From the NCBI GenBank assembly GCA_000169395.1, contig AAXZ01000002.1, positions 868,001 to 932,000 on the forward strand: a stretch of DNA of 64,000 nt, in the 5' to 3' direction. The DNA is from Rhodobacteraceae bacterium HTCC2150. GTDB taxonomy: Bacteria; Pseudomonadota; Alphaproteobacteria; Rhodobacterales; Rhodobacteraceae. A program made the position numbers and the translations under genes. The notes beneath the pieces were generated by a model. That model saw only the letters and a list, made by a program, of their open reading frames with translations. It was not told where the DNA came from and searched no databases. This document shows positions 16,634 through 25,731 of this stretch, one piece after another (the stretch's first letter is position 1; every line of letters begins with the position of its first letter).

Positions 16634-17961
16634 TGGTAATGCTCCCTCCTCCCGCAGAAAACACATCACCCAAGAAATGGTCAGCCCGTATGCCGATGAC
16701 CATTGGTCTGATTTCCCTTGCCATTTTAGTCGGCGGCTTTGGCAGCTGGTCATATTTCTCGCAAATCTCGGGCGCGGTTGTGACCTCTGGCATGGTTAAC
16801 GTCGATCAAAACCGTCAAGTCATTCAGCATATCGATGGCGGTATTGTCACCGATATCATGATTAAAGAAGGCGACAGTGTTAGCCAGGGTTCGGTTCTTA
16901 TGCGACTGGACCCGACGGAAATACAATCTGCACTCGATGTAGTCGTAAGCCAGCGCTATGAAATGTTGGCCAGATCTGCGCGTTTACGTGCCGAGAGCGA
17001 CGGACAAACATCAATTTCATTTTCTCAAGAACTTTTGGAAGCCGCAAAAAAATTTCCAAACGTGAATGAATTGGTCATCGGACAAAGCCGCTTGTTTGAT
17101 GCACGCCTTACCAGCATGAAACAGGAAATTGATCAGCTCAGTAAAAGACGCTTGCAATTTGGCAATCAAATCGAAGGATTTGAAGCGCAGCAAACTGCGT
17201 TGGGCCGTCAGCTAGAATTGATCAACGAAGAACGCGACGCACAACAAATTTTGCTAAACAAGGGCCTGGCACAATCTAGCCGCGTTTTAGCATTGCAGCG
17301 CGAAGAGGCACGCATGCAGGGGGCCTTGGGTGAATTGGCCGCATCGGTTGCGGAAACCAAGGGTCGGATTACTGAGTTGGAAATCGGTGTTCTACGGTTG
17401 GAAACCCGCCGTCGCGAAGAGGCAATCACCACCTTGCGAGATTTGGAATTTCGCGGCGTTGAATTAGAAGAAAATGTCAAATCGCTGACTGAACGGCTGT
17501 CGCGCCTGGATATCCGCGCGCCCGTTTCAGGCGTTGTCTACGGCTTGCGGGTTTTTGCGCGAAGTTCTGTCATTCGCCCAGCCGAACCTTTGATGTTTTT
17601 GGTGCCTCAAGATCAACCCTTGGTCATCTCAACGCGCATTAGCCCGCTTAACATCGATCAAATCCATATCGATCAACCAGTCACCCTGCGTTTTTCTGCA
17701 TTTTCCGCAAGGAACACCCCAGAACTTGCGGGTAAAATTGTTTTGCTGTCACCAGACGCCTTTCAAGACGAGGCAACTGGCCAAAGCTTTTTCACCAGTG
17801 AAATTGTATTGTTGGAAAATGAAATCGACAAACTTGGCAATCAGCGATTATTGCCTGGTATGCCCGTTGAGGCCTTCATTCAAACTGAAAGCAGATCACC
17901 CATCGTCTATTTGGTGAAACCTTTCGCTGACTACATCAAAAAAGCGTTCCGCGAAGATTGA
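16633..17961 (+). CDS. Type I secretion membrane fusion protein (HlyD/PrtE family)
   Basis: This 442-residue protein has a short cytoplasmic N terminus, one membrane helix (about residues 20-42), a lipoyl half (GGIVTDIMIKEGDSVSQG), a long coiled coil (about residues 125-295, rich in Glu/Arg/Leu) and the second lipoyl half (IRAPVSGVVYGL) with a C-terminal beta-barrel. Such adaptors join the inner-membrane ABC exporter to a TolC channel. The gene overlaps the ABC gene by one base. No TolC or obvious RTX substrate gene is adjacent, so both are probably encoded elsewhere. Confidence 0.93.
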   Translation: MVMLPPPAENTSPKKWSARMPMTIGLISLAILVGGFGSWSYFSQISGAVVTSGMVNVDQNRQVIQHIDGGIVTDIMIKEGDSVSQGSVLMRLDPTEIQSALDVVVSQRYEMLARSARLRAESDGQTSISFSQELLEAAKKFPNVNELVIGQSRLFDARLTSMKQEIDQLSKRRLQFGNQIEGFEAQQTALGRQLELINEERDAQQILLNKGLAQSSRVLALQREEARMQGALGELAASVAETKGRITELEIGVLRLETRRREEAITTLRDLEFRGVELEENVKSLTERLSRLDIRAPVSGVVYGLRVFARSSVIRPAEPLMFLVPQDQPLVISTRISPLNIDQIHIDQPVTLRFSAFSARNTPELAGKIVLLSPDAFQDEATGQSFFTSEIVLLENEIDKLGNQRLLPGMPVEAFIQTESRSPIVYLVKPFADYIKKAFRED

Positions 17962-18004
17962 TTTCTTGGCCGCGCCCACCAAAATTCCAAACAGGAGACC
18001 ATAC

Positions 18005-18478
18005 ATGACCGACATCACCGCCAAGCTAAAAGAATTAGGATACACCTTGCCGAATGCCGCGGCCCCCGCAGCAAACTATGTGCCATTTGTTCAGGTCGGC
18101 GATCTGTTGCACGTTTCGGGTCAAATTCCTTGGACACAAGATGCTGAACCCGCACTTTACAAAGGTGTACTGGGCGCTGGCACAACAATCGAACAAGGAC
18201 AAAAAGCCGCTGAACTGTGCGCAATTGGATTGCTGGCCCAACTAAGTGCCGCGATTGATGGCGATTTTTCACGTCTTGTGCAGGTGGTAAAACTAGGCGG
18301 TTTTGTGAATTCCACACCTGATTTCGTAGATCAACCAGCGGTAATCAATGGTGCATCAAATCTAATGGTCGCGGCCCTTGGTGACAAAGGTCGCCATGCG
18401 CGCACAGCTGTTTCAGCGGCGTCATTGCCATTTGGTATCGCTGTCGAAATTGACGGAATATTCCAGATCAAAGCTTGA
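18005..18478 (+). CDS. RidA-family protein (YjgF/YER057c/UK114)
   Basis: This 157-residue protein of the longer RidA subgroup begins MTDITAKLKELGYTLPNA and has the core LHVSGQIPW, CAIGLLAQL and VVKLGGFVNSTPDF, then GRHARTAVSAASLPFGIAVEIDGIF with the conserved Arg. RidA proteins hydrolyse reactive enamine/imine intermediates from PLP enzymes. This subgroup is less well defined. ATG 18005 is preceded by GGAG; the longer frame from 17966 is not favoured. The next gene starts in the overlap TGATG. Confidence 0.88.
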   Translation: MTDITAKLKELGYTLPNAAAPAANYVPFVQVGDLLHVSGQIPWTQDAEPALYKGVLGAGTTIEQGQKAAELCAIGLLAQLSAAIDGDFSRLVQVVKLGGFVNSTPDFVDQPAVINGASNLMVAALGDKGRHARTAVSAASLPFGIAVEIDGIFQIKA

Positions 18479-19254
18479 TGATAACACCGACGTTCCTGAA
18501 AACACCATTTGCGCATCGCGGCCTGCACGACATTGGCACAGGCCGCCCTGAAAATTCCATGTCCGCAGTCATGGCCGCAGCAGCCGCTGGTTACGGTGTG
18601 GAATTGGATGTGCAGATGTCCAAAGACGGCGTCGCGATGGTTTTTCATGACTATGACCTAAAACGACTTACGGGTTCACACGGAGCCGTTGCACAAAAGA
18701 CATCAACGGAATTGCGTGCAACAAAATTACTTGGATCATCAGAGGGCATCCCGACGCTTTGGGATATTCTGCACACTGTAAACGGCGCCGTGCCTTTGCT
18801 GATCGAGATCAAAGATCAGGACGGGGCCATGGGTGAAAACGTTGGTGCCCTTGAGGTCGCAGTTGCCGAAGATCTGATTGATTACACCGGAGATGTTGCG
18901 TTGATGTCCTTCAATCCACACAGTGTGTTTGCCCTATCTTGTCTATGCCCAACGATACCACGTGGTCTTGTCACAGATCCCTACAAGCACAGTGATTGGC
19001 CAACAGTCCCCAAAGAAACCTGCGCTGTTCTTTCTAAAATTCCAGATTATGAGCGAACAAGTTCCAGTTTCATCAGTCATTCAGTAGCTGATCTTAAATC
19101 GCGGCATGTGGCGCGGCTAAAATCTCAAGGAGCTTTGATCCTTTGTTGGACAGTAACCTCAATGGAAATCGAAGCTGAGGCCCGTAAATTCGCCAACAAT
19201 ATCACGTTCGAGGGATATTTGGCTGAATTGCCAACCTATGTTGCCAATAGATGA
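18478..19254 (+). CDS. Glycerophosphodiester phosphodiesterase
   Basis: This 258-residue GDPD-domain protein has the catalytic/metal residues of the family visible in FAHRGLHD (HR), RPENSMSA (Glu), VELDVQMSKDG (Glu-x-Asp) and VFHDYDLKRLTG (His). It releases glycerol-3-phosphate from deacylated phospholipids. It has no signal peptide, so it is cytoplasmic like UgpQ. ATG 18478 overlaps the RidA stop (TGATG), and its own stop overlaps the next start in ATGA. It belongs to the four-gene series 18005-20731. Confidence 0.92.
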   Translation: MITPTFLKTPFAHRGLHDIGTGRPENSMSAVMAAAAAGYGVELDVQMSKDGVAMVFHDYDLKRLTGSHGAVAQKTSTELRATKLLGSSEGIPTLWDILHTVNGAVPLLIEIKDQDGAMGENVGALEVAVAEDLIDYTGDVALMSFNPHSVFALSCLCPTIPRGLVTDPYKHSDWPTVPKETCAVLSKIPDYERTSSSFISHSVADLKSRHVARLKSQGALILCWTVTSMEIEAEARKFANNITFEGYLAELPTYVANR

Positions 19255-20432
19255 ACGACGAAACCGTAGAGATTCACACGCTCTCAAGCCTCACGCAAAT
19301 TTCGGCAAGCGAATGGGATGCCTGCGCGAACCCTGAAAACACGTCACACCCCATTGATCCTTTCACCACACATCGGTTTCTATTTGCGTTAGAAACATCG
19401 CATTCCGTTGGTCAAAACACCGGCTGGCAACCACAGTACCTTGTGGCAAAACGCGGTGATTTAATCATTGCCGTTGCACCACTATATGCAAAGGGCCATT
19501 CCCAAGGCGAATACATCTTTGATCACAATTGGGCACATGCATATGAAAATGCGGGGGGGCAATATTATCCAAAACTGCAAATGGCGGTTCCCTTCACGCC
19601 AGCCACAGGCCGTCGCTTTTTGTGCAGGCCCGGTTTTGAAACCATTGGTCAATCCGCTTTGGTACAAGCCGCGGTGCAAATTGCATCGGAAAACCAGCTT
19701 TCATCCCTGCACATCACATTTTGCACCAAAGACGAAGCGGAGGCTGGCGCAGCAATGGGTTTAATGCCCCGTTCCAGTCAACAATTTCATTGGTTGAATT
19801 CAAAATATGAAAATTTTGACGCGTTTCTTGCAGCATTTTCATCAAGAAAACGCAAAAATATCCGCAAGGAACGCCGCCTTGCACAAGGGTTCGGCGGGAA
19901 AATCCTATCTCTAACCGGTGATCAAATACGGCCCGAACACTGGGATGCGTTTTGGCAATTTTACCAAGATACAGGTGCGCGAAAATGGGGTCGCCCATAT
20001 TTAACGCGCGCGTTTTTTGACGCCGCCCAAGAAACCCTTCGAGATGATATTCTTTTGGTGTTGGCAGAACGTGACGGGGAATTTGTTGCAGGTGCGCTGA
20101 ACTTTATCGGGGCCGATGCACTTTACGGGCGTTACTGGGGCGCCATGGAAAACCATCCATGCCTGCACTTTGAGCTATGTTATTATCAGGCCATTGATTA
20201 TGCGATCAAACATGGCCTTTCCCGTGTAGAAGCTGGCGCGCAAGGCGAACACAAGCTTGCACGAGGTTACATGCCTGTAACCACGCATTCCTTACATTGG
20301 GTTGCAGACCCCGGTTTTCGGGATGCAATTGAGGGTTTCCTTTTGGCTGAAGGGCGCGCCATAGAAGAAGACATAGAAATCATGACCAGTTATGGTCCGT
20401 TTCGCAAGATCCATGAAAAGGACGTCGAATGA
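19251..20432 (+). CDS. FemAB-like / GNAT-fold peptidoglycan-type acyltransferase (DUF482 family)
   Basis: This 393-residue protein matches the PF04339 (DUF482) family, annotated as a peptidogalycan biosynthesis or FemAB-like N-acyltransferase. Visible blocks are [52 protein letters not shown] and [21 protein letters not shown], then [17 protein letters not shown]. The substrate of the family is not established; a cell-wall or amino-acyl-tRNA link is only by analogy. It overlaps GDPD upstream and phhB downstream by ATGA. Confidence 0.85.
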   Translation: MNDETVEIHTLSSLTQISASEWDACANPENTSHPIDPFTTHRFLFALETSHSVGQNTGWQPQYLVAKRGDLIIAVAPLYAKGHSQGEYIFDHNWAHAYENAGGQYYPKLQMAVPFTPATGRRFLCRPGFETIGQSALVQAAVQIASENQLSSLHITFCTKDEAEAGAAMGLMPRSSQQFHWLNSKYENFDAFLAAFSSRKRKNIRKERRLAQGFGGKILSLTGDQIRPEHWDAFWQFYQDTGARKWGRPYLTRAFFDAAQETLRDDILLVLAERDGEFVAGALNFIGADALYGRYWGAMENHPCLHFELCYYQAIDYAIKHGLSRVEAGAQGEHKLARGYMPVTTHSLHWVADPGFRDAIEGFLLAEGRAIEEDIEIMTSYGPFRKIHEKDVE

Positions 20433-20731
20433 TTGATCCCCTGTCCCCACAAAAACTTTCGCAAGAAAAATTGGCGTCTCTTTTAGCCAATGGTTGGGCT
20501 TTGTCAGAAGATCAAAAAGCCATCGACAAATCATTCAAATTCAAAAATTTCATCGATGCGTTTGGCTTTATGACACGCGCGGCGATTTGGGCTGAAAAAT
20601 GGAACCATCATCCAGAATGGTTCAATGTCTATAATCGCGTCGATGTGCGCCTTACGACCCATTCCGCCGATGGGTTGACGATGTTAGATGACAAGCTGGC
20701 ACGCAAAATAGATGCTTTGGCGCAAAACTAA
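20429..20731 (+). CDS. phhB: Pterin-4a-carbinolamine dehydratase
   Basis: This 100-residue protein carries the family signature [35 protein letters not shown], including the catalytic HH pair and distal His. It dehydrates 4a-hydroxytetrahydrobiopterin formed by aromatic amino acid hydroxylases. No hydroxylase gene is adjacent. It is the last gene of the RidA-GDPD-FemAB-like series (ATGA overlap). Its stop overlaps the convergent gene's stop at 20728. Confidence 0.93.
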   Translation: MIDPLSPQKLSQEKLASLLANGWALSEDQKAIDKSFKFKNFIDAFGFMTRAAIWAEKWNHHPEWFNVYNRVDVRLTTHSADGLTMLDDKLARKIDALAQN

Positions 20732-21468
20732 ATCAAATTTTGGACTTTTTCGTAAAACTGTTGATTTAAAACCCGTGCGTCTTGCAACACACCCTCGCGC
20801 CGTTCGGCATTTTTGATTTGATCGGGCCAATCATCCGGCGACACCATAACGGGATTTTCGCGGAAGAATTCAAATTTGCGATTAAACGGTACGCACAGAA
20901 CCTTGCGACCCAAACACATGGCCCAGTAAGTGCCGTGAAAGGAATTCGTCACCACTGTTGCGCCACTTGCGATAAACTTGACCGCATCTGCCATGGTTCC
21001 CGAATGATTGTTTTGTTCCCGCATGCCCGACACGCGCACAAGCTTGTCTGATTTCTTGGCGTGGCTAAACAAGACTACGTCATGCGTAGGTTCTGGTGCT
21101 TTGTCAAAAAGTGGCGACATCGCCGAGGCGCAAGGCACGTATTCACACCCCTCAATGCCCCAATTCCGTGTCGAAACCAGATCGCAATTTCCCTCAACCA
21201 AGTCATACCCGACCGATGCACGATCTTTCGGCGAAATTCCTACACCCCAAACCACGCGCTTTTTAGCGCGGCCTAGATTATAGATCGTAGAATTAACAAC
21301 GTCTCGAAACACCTGCCCGCCACCAAGAACCGCGAGATTGCAGGACGGAACCTCTTGCGTGAAACCAAAAAATTCATGCCGCCCTAAATCAAAATAGTTT
21401 CCAGGCGTACAGGCAAAATCACCAACGTTATTTTCAGCCCTACGGTGAATAAAGGCAGTATCAATCAA
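20728..21468 (-). CDS. Polysaccharide pyruvyl transferase-like protein
   Basis: This protein of about 246 residues resembles the polysaccharide pyruvyl transferase family: an N-terminal [16 protein letters not shown] segment, [30 protein letters not shown] and a C-terminal [24 protein letters not shown]. Such enzymes add pyruvyl ketals to surface polysaccharide. TTG 21468 ([14 protein letters not shown]) is preferred, with AAAAGG upstream. The frame is open to 21603, but the extra residues read like translated promoter DNA and overlap the divergent gene. It is divergently paired with 21590-22504, which also looks like a surface-carbohydrate gene. Confidence 0.72.
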   Translation of the reverse strand: MIDTAFIHRRAENNVGDFACTPGNYFDLGRHEFFGFTQEVPSCNLAVLGGGQVFRDVVNSTIYNLGRAKKRVVWGVGISPKDRASVGYDLVEGNCDLVSTRNWGIEGCEYVPCASAMSPLFDKAPEPTHDVVLFSHAKKSDKLVRVSGMREQNNHSGTMADAVKFIASGATVVTNSFHGTYWAMCLGRKVLCVPFNRKFEFFRENPVMVSPDDWPDQIKNAERREGVLQDARVLNQQFYEKVQNLI

Positions 21469-21589
21469 TGCAAAGAACCTTTTCCAGCAGCAAAGGTTTC
21501 GTATACCAACAAATAAACTTCCCCCTATTCTTAAAACCTGCATATTCGTATATTCAGGTGAAATACAGGCCCAGAAAAAAGATACCCCC

Positions 21590-22504
21590 GTGGATGAAAA
21601 CAAAGTCGTTCGATTTTACCTTAGCGAAAAGCATCGAAAAAGTGTTGTTGAGGGGAAACAGAATTTTATCTCAAAATTCGCGGCCGTACTAGAAACTGAA
21701 AACTTCAGCGTTGATTTTTGCGACAACAGTTTAAGCGAACAAGTTCAATCAATGACCCGCAAAGGGCACGCCGTTTTTTACATGAAAGAACCGACAAATC
21801 GCAACGGCGTGACTATTAGGCCAAATTATTTCTATCCGTTTTGGAACATCGAAACGACAGCAAATAGATGGCAATGGTCAACGGCTGAGGATAAATTTGA
21901 TGCCCGTTGTATTCCTAAAGATGAAGCAACATCATTCGCAAATTTTTGGCGCCAAAAGCAATTTGGAGACAAGGCAAGAAACATTAGTCATCAAGGGTTC
22001 GTCTATGTGCCTTTGCAGGGACGACTGCTAAGCCAACGATCGTTTCAAAGTTGTGATCCGATAACAATGATCAAACAAGTTCTTGAATTCGATAAAACTA
22101 GGGAGGTTGTTGCAACACTGCATCCCAAAGAAACCTATTCAATTGAAGAACTCAATGCGCTTTCTGATCTAGAAGCACATCATTCCCGCCTAAGGGTTTC
22201 GAAGGGTAATATGGAAATATGGCTGCAAGGTTGTGATTATGTCGCCACGCAAAATTCTGCCGCAGCATTTTCCGGATATTTTTTCAAAAAGCCCGTCGTT
22301 TTATTTGGCCGCGTCAATTTTCATCACATTGCCGCAAACGTTCATGAATTGGGGCCAGAGGCCGCAATAAACCAAGTGGCGCACTTAAATCCCGATTTTG
22401 ATGCTTATATTTGGTGGTTCTTTCGGCACAAATCGATACATGCCAGTAAACCAGATGCCGAAGACAGAATTAGAAACGCGATAAGGCGTGTCGGTTGGAT
22501 ATAA
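21590..22504 (+). CDS. Capsule/surface-polysaccharide-like protein of unknown activity
   Basis: This 304-residue protein starts at GTG 21590. The C-terminal half is reminiscent of KpsS/Capsule_synth-type sugar transferases: GFVYVPLQGRLLSQRSFQS, VVATLHPKETYS, then CDYVATQNSAAAFSGYFFKKPVVLFG, which places a conserved S/N-rich turn before a Rossmann-like strand. The N-terminal half is divergent. I cannot assign a reaction. The AT-richer bases and the divergent pyruvyl-transferase-like partner suggest a small acquired surface-glycan locus set between housekeeping genes. Confidence 0.65.
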   Translation: MDENKVVRFYLSEKHRKSVVEGKQNFISKFAAVLETENFSVDFCDNSLSEQVQSMTRKGHAVFYMKEPTNRNGVTIRPNYFYPFWNIETTANRWQWSTAEDKFDARCIPKDEATSFANFWRQKQFGDKARNISHQGFVYVPLQGRLLSQRSFQSCDPITMIKQVLEFDKTREVVATLHPKETYSIEELNALSDLEAHHSRLRVSKGNMEIWLQGCDYVATQNSAAAFSGYFFKKPVVLFGRVNFHHIAANVHELGPEAAINQVAHLNPDFDAYIWWFFRHKSIHASKPDAEDRIRNAIRRVGWI

Positions 22505-22513
22505 GCGAAATCA

Positions 22514-22540
22514 CGGCGGCACGAAATTATCCGGCCGCCA
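22514..22540. terminator. Hairpin between converging genes
   Basis: GGCGGC and GCCGCC arms near 22514-22540 can form a GC-rich stem between the converging carbohydrate-like gene and the peroxiredoxin gene. There is no clear U-tract, only an A-run downstream on the plus strand (a U-run upstream on the minus strand). It is a weak bidirectional terminator candidate. Confidence 0.35.
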
Positions 22541-22554
22541 TGACAAAAAACCCC

Positions 22555-23043
22555 TTAAATCGCGGCTAAAAGATCCTCACCGCTGGAAATCGTACATCCA
22601 CCTTTTTCAGTTTCTTCATGATAAACCGTCACAACACCATCCTCAGCCACAAGTGAGAACCGCTTACAGCGATCGATCAGGCCCACAGGCTCGCCTGTGA
22701 ACAGCATATCAATCGCCTTGGTGAATTCTGCGACCGGATCGGCCAACATGGTAATTCCAACCTCTGTTGCACCGGTATCAATGCCCCAAGATTGCATTAC
22801 AAATACATCATTTACAGAAACACAAATCACCTCATCGATGCCTTTGGCATCGAATTGATCTTTGGTCCGAATAAAACTTGGGACATGCGCAGCAGAACAC
22901 GTGCGCGTATAGGCACCCGGCAGACCAAAAATTACAACTTTTCGACCTTTCGTAATTTCTTCAATGCTCCGCGTTGCTGGCCCATCGTCGCCAAAATATC
23001 GCAATGTCGCGTTTGGTAGAGTATCCCCAACAGAAAGTGTCAT
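22555..23043 (-). CDS. Peroxiredoxin (Prx5 / AhpC-TSA redoxin family)
   Basis: This 162-residue protein begins MTLSVGDTLPNATLRYF. The peroxidatic site is PGAYTRTCSAAHVPSF (Cys near residue 50, in the Prx5-type PGAxTxxC motif). RCKRFSLVAEDGVV follows. A second Cys in GGCTISSGEDLL near the C terminus is a possible resolving residue. It reduces H2O2 and organic peroxides using glutathione/glutaredoxin or thioredoxin. ATG 23043 is chosen; the frame to 23109 extends into the promoter region. It is divergent from a ferredoxin reductase across 81 bp containing a palindrome. Confidence 0.92.
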   Translation of the reverse strand: MTLSVGDTLPNATLRYFGDDGPATRSIEEITKGRKVVIFGLPGAYTRTCSAAHVPSFIRTKDQFDAKGIDEVICVSVNDVFVMQSWGIDTGATEVGITMLADPVAEFTKAIDMLFTGEPVGLIDRCKRFSLVAEDGVVTVYHEETEKGGCTISSGEDLLAAI

Positions 23044-23078
23044 TCTGTGATCCTTCTTTCGTTCCCATAATGTTTGAA

Positions 23079-23093
23079 CTCCGATATACGGAG
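23079..23093. promoter_or_regulatory. Palindrome CTCCG-N5-CGGAG between peroxiredoxin and reductase genes
   Basis: CTCCG (23079-23083) and CGGAG (23089-23093) are perfect inverted arms around ATATA. They sit at the centre of the 81-bp divergent region, 36 bases from the peroxiredoxin start and 32 from the reductase start. This is a good position for a shared operator of two redox genes. The regulator is not identified. Confidence 0.42.
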
Positions 23094-23124
23094 CCAAAGC
23101 GTAAAGCACCAGAAGGGTAAAGGC

Positions 23125-24330
23125 ATGTCACATATAATTGTTGTTGGGGCTGGTCAGGCCGGATCATCAATGGTCGTCAAACTCCGCAACCTTGGGTTTG
23201 AAGGTAAAATCACCTTAGTTGGCGAAGAACCAGTTCCACCATACCAGCGCCCACCTTTGTCAAAGAAGTATTTACTTGGTGAAATGGCATTAGAACGATT
23301 GTATTTACGACCCGAACAATTTTACAGCGATCACAACATCGAATTAAAATTGGGAAATCCTGTTACGGCCATTGATGCAGACGCAAAAACAATCACGGTT
23401 GGCGGCGAAACCCTAACCTATGATCAATTGGCAATCACCACAGGATCAACGCCTCGTCAGCTGCCCGCCGCCATCGGCGGTACGCTTGAAGGTGTTCATG
23501 TAGTACGAACATTGGCTGATGTTGATGCCATGGCCAATGACGTCAAAGACGGCGCAAAAGCATTGATTGTTGGCGGCGGTTATATTGGATTAGAGGCCGC
23601 TGCGGTTGCCCGCAAAATGGGTGTAGCTGTCACGGTCATCGAAATGGCAAATCGCATTTTGCAACGCGTCGCGGCGCCAGAAACATCTGACTACTTTCGT
23701 GAGTTGCATGCGCAAAATGACGTGACAATACTTGAAAAAACGGGGCTAACACGCCTGACAGGCGAAGGTCGCGTTTCTGGTGCAGAATTATCTGACGGCA
23801 CTATGCTGGCTGTTGATTTTGCCATTGTTGGCGTTGGTGTGACACCGAACCATTCCTTGGCTGAAATGGCAGGGGCCACATTGGATAACGGCATTGCGGT
23901 AAATGAATTTGGGCAAACGTCTGATCCCACTATTTGGTCTGCAGGTGATTGTGCGTCTTTTCCATATCAAGGCAATCGCATCCGTCTGGAAAGTGTTCAA
24001 AACGCTATTGATCAGGCTGAACAAATTGCCGCCAATATGCTGGGAGAACCAACCGCATACGTCCCAAAACCGTGGTTTTGGTCGGATCAATATGACACAA
24101 AACTACAAATCGCGGGTTTGAATACTGGCTATGATCAAACGGTCGTACGTAAAGGTGACAAAGAAGGTTCGCAATCCGTTTGGTATTTCAAAGGTGATCA
24201 ATTGTTGGCGGTTGATGCCATGAATGACCCACGCCCTTATATGATCGGCAAACGCATGATCGAAGCGGGGAAATCCCCAACACCCGCACAAGTCGGTGAT
24301 CCTGCAACTGATCTTAAGGCCTTGATGTGA
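23125..24330 (+). CDS. FAD-dependent ferredoxin/rubredoxin reductase
   Basis: This 401-residue protein has two dinucleotide-binding folds: FAD at IIVVGAGQAGSS (residue 4 onward) and NAD(P)H at ALIVGGGYIGLEAAAVARKMG (about residue 150). It also has the second FAD motif IWSAGDCASFPY (about residue 275). The C-terminal domain (PKPWFWSDQYDTKLQIAG) is typical of putidaredoxin/rubredoxin-type ferredoxin reductases. It passes electrons from NADH to a [2Fe-2S] ferredoxin. ATG 23125 has AGAAGGG and AGG upstream. The stop overlaps rsmD's GTG start. No ferredoxin or P450 gene is adjacent. Confidence 0.93.
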   Translation: MSHIIVVGAGQAGSSMVVKLRNLGFEGKITLVGEEPVPPYQRPPLSKKYLLGEMALERLYLRPEQFYSDHNIELKLGNPVTAIDADAKTITVGGETLTYDQLAITTGSTPRQLPAAIGGTLEGVHVVRTLADVDAMANDVKDGAKALIVGGGYIGLEAAAVARKMGVAVTVIEMANRILQRVAAPETSDYFRELHAQNDVTILEKTGLTRLTGEGRVSGAELSDGTMLAVDFAIVGVGVTPNHSLAEMAGATLDNGIAVNEFGQTSDPTIWSAGDCASFPYQGNRIRLESVQNAIDQAEQIAANMLGEPTAYVPKPWFWSDQYDTKLQIAGLNTGYDQTVVRKGDKEGSQSVWYFKGDQLLAVDAMNDPRPYMIGKRMIEAGKSPTPAQVGDPATDLKALM

Positions 24331-24890
24331 GGATCATTGCAGGCGATTTTCGCGGGCGACGACTGGCTTCTGTGGGGAAAGGCGATAGCGCCGCCCACCT
24401 TCGGCCAACGCAAGATCGCGTACGAGAGAGCCTGTTCAATCAGCTGACTGGCGGGCGCTTTGGAAACCCTATCATTGGCGCCCGTGTGTTGGATTTATTC
24501 GCAGGCACAGGCGCATTGGGATTGGAGGCGCTGTCTCGTGGGGCCGCAACTGTGACGTTCGTGGAAAATGGTGCCAAATCCACGGCTTTGATTCGTGAGA
24601 ACATTAATATTTGCCATGCAGCGGACAACACGAAACTACACCGCCGAGATGCCACAAAGTTAAGCCCAAATCCAGATGCGCCCTATGATTTGGTTTTTCT
24701 TGATCCACCTTACGCAAAATCTATGGGTGAGCGCGCACTGAAATCAGCAATTGCCAACGATTGGTTGGCCGTAGATGCCCTAGTCATTTGGGAAGAAAGC
24801 GCCGAGATATCCCCACCCAAAGGACTAACCTTGCTGGATGATCGGCGTTACGGCGATACGGTAATTTCGATTTTACGCTGGGGGCCTTAG
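24327..24890 (+). CDS. rsmD: 16S rRNA (guanine-966 N2)-methyltransferase
   Basis: This 187-residue RsmD starts at GTG in a GTGA overlap with the reductase stop. MRIIAGDFRGRRL is the canonical N terminus. RPTQDRVRESLFNQL, the SAM-binding VLDLFAGTGALGLEALSRGA, and the catalytic LVFLDPPYAKS (DPPY) follow. It methylates G966 of 16S rRNA in assembled 30S subunits. It is convergent with map, and the stops overlap by four bases. Confidence 0.96.
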   Translation: MRIIAGDFRGRRLASVGKGDSAAHLRPTQDRVRESLFNQLTGGRFGNPIIGARVLDLFAGTGALGLEALSRGAATVTFVENGAKSTALIRENINICHAADNTKLHRRDATKLSPNPDAPYDLVFLDPPYAKSMGERALKSAIANDWLAVDALVIWEESAEISPPKGLTLLDDRRYGDTVISILRWGP

Positions 24891-25699
24891 CCCCACGTTG
24901 GATGATATTTTCCAGCAGGCGAATTGGTGAAAATTTCAACGCCTTCTGCTGTTACACCTACGGAATGCTCAAACTGTGCTGACAGGGATTTATCCCGCGT
25001 CACGGCTGTCCAATCATCGGCAAGCACCTTGGTTTCAGGACGTCCCAGATTAACCATCGGCTCGATCGTAAAGAACATCCCCTCTTCTAACACAGGTCCT
25101 GTGCCTGCGCGGCCATAGTGCAAAACATTTGGCGGCGCGTGAAATACTTGACCCAAGCCGTGACCACAAAAATCGCGAACAACCGACATACGCTGTGCCT
25201 CAACGAAAGATTGAATTGCGTGCCCAATGTCGCCAAAGGTATTGCCCGGTTTTACCTGATCGATCCCTTTAAATAGGGCGTCATGGGTGACTTGGATAAG
25301 GCGTTCGGTTTTGCGCGACAGTTTTCCCGCAACATACATACGGCTGGTATCGCCAAACCAACCATCGACAATCACAGTGACATCAATATTGACGATATCG
25401 CCGTCTTTCAGTTTCTTTTCACCCGGAATGCCGTGGCAAACAACATGGTTGATCGAGATACAGCTGGCGTGCTGATAGCCTTTGTAACCAATGGTGGCAG
25501 AGGTTGCGCCAGCGGCCTCAACCTCTAGTCGGATAAAATCATCCAAAGCCGAAGTTGTTACGCCCACCACAACCAAAGCTGCTACATCATCCAAAATTCT
25601 CGCAGCCAAAGCACCCGCCTTGTGCATCCCTGCAAAATCTTCAGGATTATATAACTTAATGCCATCTCTGGTGATGCGGGTTTTGGGACTGGTTTGCAT
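24887..25699 (-). CDS. map: Methionine aminopeptidase, type I
   Basis: This 270-residue type I enzyme removes N-terminal Met from nascent proteins. Metal ligands are visible in NIDVTVIVDGWFGDTSRMY (two Asp), GHGLGQVFHAPPNVLHYG (His), FFTIEPMV (Glu) and QFEHSVGVT (Glu). SINHVVCHGIPGEKKLKDGD is also typical. The frame begins MQTSPKTRITRDGIKLYNPEDF. It lies 54 bases downstream of sfsA on the same strand. Confidence 0.96.
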   Translation of the reverse strand: MQTSPKTRITRDGIKLYNPEDFAGMHKAGALAARILDDVAALVVVGVTTSALDDFIRLEVEAAGATSATIGYKGYQHASCISINHVVCHGIPGEKKLKDGDIVNIDVTVIVDGWFGDTSRMYVAGKLSRKTERLIQVTHDALFKGIDQVKPGNTFGDIGHAIQSFVEAQRMSVVRDFCGHGLGQVFHAPPNVLHYGRAGTGPVLEEGMFFTIEPMVNLGRPETKVLADDWTAVTRDKSLSAQFEHSVGVTAEGVEIFTNSPAGKYHPTWG

Positions 25700-25731
25700 G
25701 GCGCGATTCCGGCTTTGTCAAAGTAAATGTA

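Noticed and set aside
21469-21603. Long N terminus of the pyruvyl-transferase-like protein
   Set aside because: It overlaps the divergent gene's start and reads like translated promoter DNA; TTG 21468 with AAAAGG is preferred, although ATG 21543 is not excluded.
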